Shown in pieces: positions 1-10,452 of a stretch of 64,000 nt of DNA (position 1 is the first letter of the stretch; the number at the start of each line of letters is the position of its first letter). Under the pieces are notes generated by a model, which was not told the origin of the DNA, searched no databases, and was given only the letters and a program-made list of their open reading frames with translations. Source of the stretch: Macquaria australasica (Eukaryota > Chordata > Actinopteri > Centrarchiformes > Percichthyidae); contig SEMN01000094.1 of the NCBI GenBank assembly GCA_005408345.1, positions 1 to 64,000 of the forward strand, read 5' to 3'. The translations under genes were made by a program, and so were the position numbers.

Positions 1-1725
1 AACCATTGGGATGTTTGATCCTTAAAGCGCACAGGGGCACAGCTAAGTCTCGTCAGTTTTGTTTTTTCTCTCCCCCCCCCCCCCCTACAACAGCCACTCA
101 CTTGTACTCACTGTATGTTTAAGGAGATGTCTACAGATGATCTCCAGTTGGTTCTGTTGGTGATGCCTGTTCTGCCCCTGTGATCCACATCAAACTGTTT
201 TTTTCTGACTGCGACAAATGTTGGTTGAAAGCAAAAGTTGAAAGTGGATCTTGAAATGAATTATGACCTCAAGTATAATGAGGCGAAAAATGACAAAACT
301 TGCAGTGTTAAGATTTGTTTGATTTATGAGTACTCTTCTTGTCCATATACTACATAAAAGTTGTGAGTTTTCAGTCTTTTTAAGGGGCTCAGACACTGAT
401 ATATATAGATATATACATACTCGTGGCTTTTCAGAGAAGTGACTTCCTTTCTCTTCATCCTTTTTTGTTTGTTCATTTTTATTTTACACTTGTAGCACAT
501 TCCAGTGTATACTCATTGTCCAAAAAGGCCTTATGAATACAACTGAAATACCACAACATACAGGTTCTTGGGTGCTATGCACCAGTGGTTCTTGGGAGAG
601 CAGAAAAAAAAGGTTTGCTTCTTTTGTTTGTAAAAATCTACAGTGTTTTTCTCTTGTTTCAGTTTAGAATTAGTCTCTTCATAGTAACCTTTAGCTACTC
701 AGTCTTGGAATACATATCACTGATCTTGCCATAATAACTACAGTTTTTTATGCTGAGAGGATTAGCAGTCGTACGCGACATGTGACTGGCCCTGTGTGAA
801 AGGGATTGGAGTATGAGCTCCCTGACACAGTAATCATGATCTGAGAAGCGTCTCGAACAAAAACCTTGTCAAAAGTAACTTTTAGTGTTTAGTAAGACTA
901 AGCATATTCTGTCCAGCACCTTTTTCTCTTTAGTCACTAAAGCAGAACAAGCTTAGTTTTGTAAGTGCAACTGCCATTTCAGATGTAAAGTTATTTTTTC
1001 CCCACAAAATCTCCTGGAGGATTTTTGTTTTTTATTTTTCTGTCTGAGGAATACAGAGCAGTTCTGGCTAACCGAGAGAAGCCCCTTTCATTAAAAATTA
1101 GTTGTTGTTTTTTTTGTCCCAGTTAAGCTGTAGTTATAACACATATATACACCTGTTAGTCATGAGTGCACAAAAAGAAAATCAGAGCTTCTCTGTGGGC
1201 TCTCACTGTACGTCGACGACTTGGCATTTTTTAAAAGAAAGGACTAATCTTTCACCGTGAACATCTACACTAAACTGTTAATTTTCTTTTTATGGTATAT
1301 ACTAGTGTGTCATGTTAGTGTGGGAGAGATAAAGGTATGAATATCTGTGGGCACGCTCTCCCGACAACCACATACACACACTCACACAAACTCACATGTG
1401 CGCACTCGACCCTCCTGTAATTGTGTCCAAGGCAGGTGTATGCTAACAGGTAATATTGTACTCTGAGTATTTATCGCTCTGCAATAGAATGTAGCATCAG
1501 TGATTTACGCTGTGTGGAAAAAAAAAACTGCAGTGAGGTTAAATACGACACCATCTCTCCCGCGACAGACCTTGTCCAGGCGACTGGCCGGCAGGCCGCC
1601 TTAGTTTGGACAAACTACCCAATGACTATCTATCTGCCACTTTTGTTTACAAAGGAACTGTCATTGTAAATGGAAAAATATATTATTTGTATTTAAAATC
1701 ATTTCAAATAAAAACTTTTAAATGA
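1..1725 (+). other. Probable 3' UTR of an upstream plus-strand gene (possibly sec63)
   Basis: No coding exon is visible here. The block is AT-rich, has no long open frame on the plus strand, and ends in a good polyadenylation signal AATAAA at 1707-1712 followed by a GT/T-rich stretch, as expected at the end of a long vertebrate 3' UTR. In mammals the gene lying 5' of SCML4 in the same orientation is SEC63, which has a long 3' UTR, so sec63 is the natural candidate. That identity rests on gene order recalled from mammals, not on any sequence match. A C run at about 73-85 and short CA-rich stretches near 1370-1400 are the only simple repeats. Confidence 0.45.
1707..1712 (+). terminator. Polyadenylation signal AATAAA of upstream gene
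   Basis: Canonical AATAAA hexamer followed within 15-30 bases by GATGGTGTC and T-rich sequence, a normal cleavage context. It marks the likely end of the transcript entering the window from the left. Confidence 0.5.
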
Positions 1726-2249
1726 GATGGTGTCATTTTTCCAACCATGGTAGCTGATTACAGACAGATATTGCTGTAGGGGTATAAGTAGGGGCCCAAC
1801 AGCAATGGGCAAGCAGACCAGTTTCCTCTTCATCTGAACAGGTGTGGGGAATTCCCTGTCAGTAATGTTTGCACATTTTGGGATCAGTTTCTCAAGATAA
1901 CATCATGATTAGGTTACTACTCTAATACCTTTCTAAGATAGGATAAATGCATGTGCAATTTTAGGCAAATGGAGTGAAACGACATGAAACAATAAGCATA
2001 TCTGTAGGGTAATATAAAGCTATACCAATGTAATTAACTAAATATCAGAATTTTGAGGCACACAATTGATGGAAATAGGAAATAGAAATTATTGTAATTA
2101 TTTTATACTGCTCTGTTTGGGTTCAACTCAAACACCCACTCCATGTCTACCAAGGGGTGTTTTTTTGTGTTATCAAAAGGGGGCAGAACCTCTTCAGTTT
2201 GAGTGTTCCTATGTTATTTACCGTGCTTCCTCTCCCTCTCTGTCTGCTG
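1726..2249. other. Intergenic stretch, nothing recognised
   Basis: AT-rich sequence between the putative polyadenylation site and the GC-rich block that may be the scml4 promoter. No exon, repeat family or strong motif was recognised. Confidence 0.4.
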
Positions 2250-2329
2250 ATCCGGTGCAGGTAAATGAGATGCAGCTTAAAAGCCAGATAGGAAAATTAT
2301 CCTCACCAGCTGCCACCTAATAACGACCC

Positions 2330-2633
2330 AGTCACACGTCGCCCCCCCCCCCCCAAAACTTGCGCCCAGTGAAGACGTTACAACTCCTGTTAAAATCTCC
2401 GGACGGCGTTGGGAAGGTCAGACTGCAAATTTCCTTCCCACCCGCAGACTCCAGACCAGCCCGCGATACTCGCTCGCTTCCCTGCCGCAACTGCAGGGGT
2501 GGAACCCGGACTGACCCAAGCCGAGACTGCCGCCTCTGCTGCTCCATGCACCGGCTCAGTGTCTGTCCGCAGTCAGCCTGCTGTGGAGACTGAGAAATGG
2601 ATTCCCGCCGTTGAATCAACCCCATCGAGATAG
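2330..2633 (+). promoter_or_regulatory. scml4: Candidate scml4 upstream promoter and non-coding first exon
   Basis: A GC-rich, CpG-containing island stands out from AT-rich flanks and ends in a good splice donor (AG followed by GTAAAG at 2634). It starts near a C run (2342-2354). All three plus frames close before the donor: one ends in TAG exactly at 2631-2633, and the ATG at about 2597 gives only five codons, so any exon here would be a 5' UTR. The next usable acceptor with an open frame is at 7953 (the MBT-like exon), and a non-coding first exon would fit with translation starting at ATG 7992. Assignment to scml4 is inference from order and strand; a lncRNA or another gene's promoter is possible. 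Confidence 0.4.
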
Positions 2634-4986
2634 GTAAAGATATGAACAGACTCTATCGCGAAAACGAACTTAAAGGCGTCCTTTATCCTAACATTGTTAT
2701 AAGATTATTGTACAAAGAATGAAAATTATTAATCGTAGACTCTTAATATAGGACTGTATTGTAGTAGTCTAACCTACAAGGTCACAATAAACTCACTTCA
2801 GTCCCTGTAGAAGTCTATAGAGTTAATTATAGAGATGCCATATGCTGCCTGTTAGTGTCATGATGCTACTTCATAACCTACTTCCTATTAGAGGACTTTA
2901 TGTAGCCTACTGTCCAATTTGCATCAAGTAATGATAAAGCTCATAAAATACTAAATTCATCTTTGATTTCACATGCACCCTGTAAGTCTGTATGTGATAT
3001 TGTTAGTGATTTTTTTTTTTTAATTGTCATTGTAGAGCATTCATTAATTATTTAGGCCAAATTCAGTATTTTCTCATTATGACGCACAAAAAAAGTTGAT
3101 TGCAGTGGGCTGCATGCCGTTGATGAATCCTTATTTACCTAAAGTATGTTAGGCTATCTATAGTGTTACTGGAGGCAACACACACACACACACACACACT
3201 TCATTTATGGGCCTAATTTACTGGGTTGAATTTGAATATACTGACAGTTAACCGTTGATCCACTTCAAACCAGACAAAATTTGCTTGAGACCACAATGCA
3301 AACGTGCAGTGGTGGTGATGGAGGTGTGTGTGTGTGTGTGTTAGTGGAATAACTGATCTTGGTCTTTGGGGTTTGAAGCCAGGTCAGTGAAGTCAAAACA
3401 TGCCCACTAAAAATCAAAGTTTAATAAATGGCTGCACTTAGCAAAATGACTGCATTTCCACACAAAGAAAGAGTCCATGCAGACAGCATCACACCTCTGT
3501 GGACTCTTCAATTAACAAAGTAGGGGTAAGTGTGATTTTGTTATTCATTTTTGTCCATTAAATATATTTGACCCTAGCAATGGATGCAGCAGAGCTAAAT
3601 GATATCAAGGACGATCTCATGTCATATCATGGGCAAGTTTGTAATCCATCCATTTCCAGTTACCAACTCCAGGCCACTCTGAGCTGTCTTTTTTGTGGTG
3701 GTTCAGAACGAAATCTATTGACTTGATTACTTATTTTTAATGACGTACTGGACTCTTTTTGGAAAGAGATGAATTGCAGCCTACAGATGTTGCTGTTATG
3801 GCACAACCACAAGGACATTCCACAGTTTGTTTTGAGCCTCTGTCCCCTTGTAAGGCAATATTTGAAAAAGCTTTTTAATAAAGAAAAGGTGGCCAGCACT
3901 GAATTACAGAGGGGAATGGTTACAAGGAGACACATTATTGATCCTTTCACAGTGACTGTATAAAACTAAGTGAAGAGGCTTTCGGTCACTGTTCACAATG
4001 AGAAAGCAGTTTCACTCTGATAAACATCTGCGTGACTGAAAACAGAAGGATGGATGATCTTCTGCCGCTTTTGACGCCCAAATATATCATACAAGGCGCA
4101 TGGTATTCTTACAGTCAGGCAGACAGGAGGGGACCTTTTGTCTACAGAATGCCAAATTTGACTGCAATTTGACTTTTTTTGTGTAACCCAGCAATTTGAT
4201 TTTTTAATTCCACTGCCTGCAGCTTCTCAAATGGGAGCATTTGCTGTTTTTTTTCCAGTTAGCTATGATTATAAATTCAATATCTTTACTAAACAAATAT
4301 GTCAACGTAAGCCCTGGGAAATTGCGTTGGGCCTTTTTCACTATTTTTTTTTTTTTGTGAGTGGATATTTTAAAGACCAAACTGATTAATCAAGAAAATG
4401 ATGAATAATGAAAATGATTAGAAAAGAATGATATGAGGTACCAGGACTTAATTGGCAGAAGAGACTCGTGCAAATATATTGCGGATGCCAGATTTGAGTA
4501 CTGTTAACTTATATATTCCCTTTCTGATTCCAGTGAGGCTCATATCAGCTTGTAGACAAATGAAAATGTAGACCTGAAAGTGTTAATTTAGGGCATATTT
4601 CATGTTGCCAGTAAATCTATCAATCTATTTAATCTATTATTTACAAATCTGATATAATGGTCATTGGCTTTTGCTCTACTTTGCACAAAATAATGAAAGA
4701 CTCTTCAGAAGAACTACTTGAGGTATTTCTCAACAAAAGATATCTCACTTCTGCCTGAGAAATATTTACGTAGGTTTGATTATGTATCATGGTCATTCTA
4801 GTACTCGCAGATGTTTAGCCTCTACAACAATTTTAACCTGTGAAGAAGGTGATGATGATCAGGTGAGTTAGGTCGCACCCCTCTATGAGAAAACAGGAGC
4901 CATGAAACTGAGTTTCTCTCAATCCACTCAGGCCCTTTCTCCATCACTCCTTGTGTCTTCCACAGCTTATGGGAATGAACAGCAGC

Positions 4987-5035
<49 letters not shown>

Positions 5036-5186
5036 CCGTTCATGTTTGATTTTGTCAAAGAAATATCTCCAACAGCTACACTCCTGGCGGGGCTCCAAGT
5101 CACAAGTGTTTTGGTAGAGTGACGAGATAAAGTAGTTTTCTGCCCTCGTGGGATGCAGAGCCTTTAGATAGAAACAGAAGCATTCC

Positions 5187-5290
<104 letters not shown>

Positions 5291-5879
5291 GCTGGGTTGC
5301 ACTGTGTTTCATCAAATCTAACTTTTTTCATTCTGTTTGTTTCACGGTGCTACAGATACCGGCTGTGTGAGTAAGTGTGTGTGTGTGTTTGTGTGTGTGA
5401 AGAACCATCCTCTTTCATGTTTTTTAGGATCACTGTTTGATGTTACTGAGTGTTTTTGGTAAATGTGAAATATTGGGGTTGAGGGCAAATTTTTTTCATC
5501 TCCAACTTGATCGAAGCCGACCACTCAACCCTGAAAAATGTTTTATATCTGCTCTTTTAATGTCCCTTTTTCCCACTGCATGGTCTTTTCTCTCCTTTGA
5601 TTTTTATTCATTCATTTACACTTTTTGCGGACAAACAAAAACATTTCAATGGATGGATAGATTTTTTTTGTGTACAAGTTTTGTTAATTTTGGTAAAAGT
5701 AATGCTGAAGAATTCAGATTTATTAAATCTGCATATTATTCAAACAGTGAATCATTTGAATATCCCTCCCTTGTAATGTTTCATCCTCTCTCACCATTTC
5801 TTTGTCCAGTTTTCTTTAACTCATCTTCGTTTCTACATCTTCTCTTTCTTTCCTCCTCTGTATATGTAGGACAGGTCTA

Positions 5880-6430
5880 AAGCTGTGTCTCAAATTGTGT
5901 ACTTCTGTTACTTACGTGCAGTATACTGTGTACACTATGTACTGACTTGTGTAGTGCGTTAATTTTGACAGGGTAGTGTTATCTCAAATCGAACACTGCT
6001 GTTTTGCGCTTACCAGAAATGATGATCGCAACCTTTGACTGCGTCTTCTTCGTCTTTTTAATGGCAGATTGCAACCAGGCGGGGCATTATCGCCAACATT
6101 TTACCGTGATTGTCGCAAGCCAAAATATCTGCCAGCTTGTTTGCTCACTTGACTTCAATTCAATTATATTAAAAATGAATTAATTAACGTGCTTGTACTT
6201 TTAGCCGTAACAATCGCAACCGCGGCCGCCATTTTCATATGTTGGTGGCCCCTCCCCTTCCGCTACATAGCCAAGATGGCGACCGTTGAGGGTGACAAGT
6301 GTGCAGCGTTCCACACTCAACTTTCTGACCGTTATGAGTACATCATCTGGGTACTCACAGTACACTGCATTTTGCCATACTTACATATCAGTGTGAATGC
6401 ACTTATGCACTCAAAATATTAAGTGTAAGT
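5880..6430. mobile_element. Decayed DNA-transposon-like repeat
   Basis: The segment opens with AGCTGTGTCTCAAATTGTG and carries repeated short motifs related to GTACT and AGTACAT, plus a CpG-rich core around 6200-6300. This resembles the abundant teleost elements whose ends read like 'AGCTGCGTCCCAAAT'. I cannot define both terminal repeats or a target-site duplication, so the boundaries and class are tentative. The 77-codon open frame inside it (6189-6422) has no recognisable domain. Confidence 0.35.
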
Positions 6431-6444
6431 ACATTATGTTAAGT

Positions 6445-6912
6445 TTTTATAGCCATGCGAGCAGTGTGGCTCTGGGGATTGTATTGTTGGTCTGTCTGAC
6501 TGTTGATCGGTCAGTTGGTCCGCCACTTTGGTCCAGACTGAAATATCTTAACATTTATTGGATGGATTTCCATGGTATTTTCTACAAGCATGGTCCCCAG
6601 AGGATGAATCGTAATTCCTTTGGTGATCCCCTGACTTTTCCTATAGCGCCACCATGAAGTGGACATTTTTGTTTTTTAGTTAAATGTCTCAATAACTGTT
6701 GGATTGCCATGAAATTTGGTGCAGACATTCATGGTCCCAGAGGATGAATCCTAACGACTTTGGTGATCCATTAACTTTCCCTTTAGCGCCATCATCAGGT
6801 CAAAATTTCAATTTGTCCAAGGCTTTGGTTTAGTACCAAATACCTGCAAAACTAATGGCACTCCCATCGGCCTCAGCTGTACTTTGTTTACAGCTAATTA
6901 GCAGATGTTGGA
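6445..6912 (+). repeat. Dispersed teleost repeat family A, copy 1
   Basis: It contains the recurrent phrases TTTGGTCCAGACTGAAATAT, GGATGGATTTCCATG, CCCAGAGGATGAATC and TTTGGTGATCC, the last two occurring twice within the copy. The same phrases reappear in reverse orientation at 24670-25245 and 46690-47250, which shows a dispersed family. I know it as a very common repeat of percomorph fishes. The copy runs into the part related to GCTAATTAGCAGATGTT and is then truncated. The 86-codon open frame at 6397-6657 lies within it and is not a gene. Confidence 0.75.
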
Positions 6913-7952
6913 GTCTACTCTACTCTCTAACCTCTCCTACAGTGTGTTTATTCGGTAACACAGTCACTTCATGATATCTGATTACATTTTAAATAAATAC
7001 ATTTTGTAAAAAAAAAAAATTTCTGATCATCCATAAAGCTTTGCATGAAGAAGTCTTTGTTTAAACCATAGGCTGTATATACTTTATACATTTTTTGAGA
7101 TGAGACAGAATGCTTTAGAACTCATGCTGTCTAATGGTGAAACCCAGAATCTAACCTACAAGTAGGAAAAATCAGCTATAAAATTGCACACATTATTCGC
7201 CCTAAGCCTAAATAAAGCCCTGGGTAAACTCTAGACAGTAATTACTGCAGGACTAACGACCACCAAATAGAAAATAAGATCTGCTTGCAGAATAGGGTAA
7301 TAGGGTGAGAATGTGTGCATTTCCATCAGCTCTAACAAGTTTCACAGCTTCCCTCTTTCCTCTTTTCACCCGCCTTTGTTCCACCCAATACAGAAGAGAC
7401 TGAAAGCTTAGTTAGTTAAAGTTAATCAGTAAATCCAGCACCCTGGAGGCCAAATTGCATTCACTTTACAGCACAATAGACACATTGTTCCCAATACTTT
7501 TATCATTAGCAAAGCCATATTCTCCCATTAGGCGCCAGTTTATTTCTTTGACCTCTGAACACACACTGGTAATTACACAACTGCCTCCCCCAATTTCTTT
7601 TTTCTCTTTTAACTCCCCTTCCACTCCCCCTCTCTCCCCCTTTCCATCTCCATCTTTCCTTCAGTCTGCCTGCCTTTTTGTCGCTCATTCATTCACTCAT
7701 TTTTGAGTCTGAGGATTGGAAGGTCTGTAATTAATTTGTAGAGGACACGATTAATGTTGGGAAATGAAATATTCGAGCACTTTATCATGAGCAAAGGGGG
7801 ATTAGTAGAGTTCAGATTGATTTAAAAAATGAACTGTTAATACATTTGCATTTGACAGCAGCCTATGGACCTGTCCAACATGCTCTTTACCTCACAGATA
7901 AATTATTTGATGTATATTGTTGTTTTTGAGTGTTTTCATTCTGTTTCTCCAG

Positions 7953-8232
7953 TGTGATGTATCTCGCGTTCCCCTGGTGGGCTGTGAGGGCATGAGACTG
8001 CAAGGAGGGCGGGATTTCAACCCTGACTCACACCTGGAACTGGCCCCTCCTCCTCCGCCTACTCCTGTTGCCTGGTTACCCGGCGTCCTCAGCAAGGGCG
8101 TACGCCTTCGTCTGCGTTTGGATCGCAGTGACAACCGGGGAAGGGGCTGTTGGCAGCTGGTGGACCTGGAGGCGGAGTCAGAGCCAGTTGGGCGGAGACT
8201 GAGGAGCCGGGCCCCTGACGCCTGCGCACAAA
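7953..8232 (+). CDS. scml4: scml4 upstream coding exon with a degenerate MBT repeat
   Basis: This 280-bp GC-rich exon has a good polypyrimidine tract and AG acceptor (TGTTTCTCCAG) and a strong donor (A followed by GTAAGAG). It is open throughout for 93 codons in an AT-rich setting. It ends in phase 1 (CAA A|), which matches the phase-1 acceptor of the AT-hook exon at 12671, giving AGT (Ser). The segment GVRLRLRLDRSDN, then CWQLVD, then EPVG aligns by eye with the first MBT repeat of SCMH1/SCML2 (G-A-R-L-R-L-R-L-D-G-S-D-N, W-R-L-V-D, Q-P-V-G), and GMRLQ fits the MKLEA start of that repeat. A proline run (APPPPPTP) replaces part of the core, and the final G-W/N-C-E-K motif is lost. Mammalian SCML4, as I know it, has no MBT repeat. 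The first in-frame ATG is at 7992, which would give a 352-residue protein; an unseen upstream exon is possible. Exon status and MBT origin are inference. Confidence 0.68.
7957..7995 (+). other. Short upstream ORF overlapping the putative scml4 start (ATGA)
   Basis: ATG at 7957 opens a 12-codon frame that stops at TGA 7993-7995. This overlaps the in-frame ATG at 7992-7994 as ATGA. If the upstream transcript begins translation in this exon, this arrangement could favour reinitiation. It matters only if no coding exon lies further upstream. Confidence 0.35.
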
Positions 8233-9189
8233 GTAAGAGTTGATTCATAAAAAGTGATTCTCAGCACTTTATCTTGAAGGTGATTTGGCCAGACTACAAG
8301 TGTCTGTTGGAATGAAATTGATATTGGTATTTTGTCTATAACATCAGTGGTGGAAGAAGTATTCAGATCCTTTACTTTAGTAAAAGTAGAAATGCCACAA
8401 TGTAAATGTACTCTGTTACGATCAAAAGCCCTGCATTCAAAATGTATTTTAGGTCAAAGTATGTAAGGATTCTTAGTAAAATACACTCATTATGGTGGCA
8501 GAATGGCCTCCGTCACTGTTATATTATCCATCCATTATCTATATCCGCTTATCCTTAGAGGGTTGCGGGGGGCTGGAGCCAATCCCAACTGACAATGGGC
8601 GAGAGGCGGGGGAACACCCTGGACAGGTCGTCAGTCAATCACAGGGCTGACAAATAAAGACAGACAACCATTCATGCTCACAGTCACACCTACGGGCAAC
8701 TTAGAGTCGTCAATTAACCTAACCTGCATGTCTTTGGACAAACTCCACACAGAAAGGCCCCAGCCGGCCGGGGGGTTTAAACCCAGACTGCACCACCCTG
8801 TTATATTATTATCAATTAATTAATTAATCATTTATATTATTAAATTGTTATGCATTAAAGTGTATTAAATCAGAGGGGGTATTTATTTGAAACAATAAAT
8901 CATTTGTATGCTCTTCTTGTATTTTGTATATGAAGCATTAATCTGTAAAGTAACTAGTAACTACAGCTGTCAGAAAGATGTAGTGGAGTAAAAAGTACAG
9001 AAATGCAAATGCAATGGAGTTGAAGCGCAAAATAGTGAAAATGAAAATACTGAAGTAAAATACAAATACCTAAAAATTTAACTTAAGTAAAGTACTTGAG
9101 TAAATGTACTTAGTTACTTTCAACCACTGTTTAGGGGGAAATGGAGCGACTCGAGAAGTCAGTTTCAAACGTTTGCAGTCTATTTAGAC

Positions 9190-9266
<77 letters not shown>

Positions 9267-9420
9267 AAGAGGGCTTTTACGTATTCCTGGATGTAATTTA
9301 TCAAATTTTCCCATTTTCTCCCCTGACTCATAACTGGAAAAAAGAGCAATACACTTCACCTTCCCTGTCTTCTGAAGTGTGTTGTGTTATGAAGGGGCTC
9401 AGTGGAGATAAGGAGGGGCA

Positions 9421-9487
<67 letters not shown>

Positions 9488-10376
9488 AGCAAGCCTATTT
9501 AATACACACATTCTTGTTTATGCGTTTATTTATTCCCACCTTATCACATGACTGGTGCAGGATCCGATTTCACTGTCTGTTACCATGGTGACGCCCTGCC
9601 TGAGCTGTAAATAAATTCAGGGGGTTTCTTACATTGTTACATTGATTAGAGAACACACACACACACACACACACAAACACACGTACACACACACTAATGT
9701 ACAACCAGGCGAGGGTATATAGTTTCTAGGTAAAATGCATGTTATTTTATGTGTTCATTTTCGTGTGTGTGTGTGTGTGTGACAGTGTTTAGACTGTTTG
9801 TTTATGTGTGTGTAGGTGTGCAGTTTAGTGAGGCATTAGCATAACTCACTTCATTGCAGTTTTCCCTTCTGCATAAGTGAAAACAGATACAAATCTCCAT
9901 CCCCTGAAGCTGGTGATTAAGTTATGCTAATCATTGCTGATCATTGCTGCATTACTGTGGCCATAACAGTGGGCTCCAACAGCTTTCAAATGCCTTCCTC
10001 TAACATTCAGCTTCCAAAAAGAGACAATATCCCTTAGTCGGAAAAATAAAATTTGGCGTAGGGGTTCACTGATTGCTTAAATTGCTTAATTAGCCATAAA
10101 CAACTTAGGCTGCGGTCCCAAATGTATTGTGTTAGGGTGCGGTGCAAATCTTTCCCCTTGCCTGCAAAAAATGGTGTTGTCTCATATTGTCAGCCAGTGT
10201 TAATGGGCTTCCCCCCCTCATATCCATTTTTTTGTAAGTAAAAGATGATTATCTGTTCTCTCTCAGTCTGTCTCTGTCTGCAATGTGATGCACCATAATG
10301 GGACAGGACTGATTGAGGAGGGACATCAGGATTAATCTCACTATGTAATTACTTTTATGATTTATGATTCTCTTTC

Positions 10377-10452
<76 letters not shown>

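Noticed and set aside
2409..2633. A 74-codon plus-strand ORF and two overlapping frames in the GC-rich block
   Set aside because: The stop falls exactly at the putative donor, there is no recognisable motif, and frames are open on both strands because the block is GC-rich. It fits a non-coding first exon better.
5437..5880. 147-codon plus-strand ORF
   Set aside because: AT-rich and Phe/Ser/Leu-dominated with no domain; a T-rich tract gives this by chance, and no splice context supports it.
7892..8248. 118-codon minus-strand ORF over the MBT-like exon
   Set aside because: Antisense shadow; the plus-strand reading has the splice sites and the family match.
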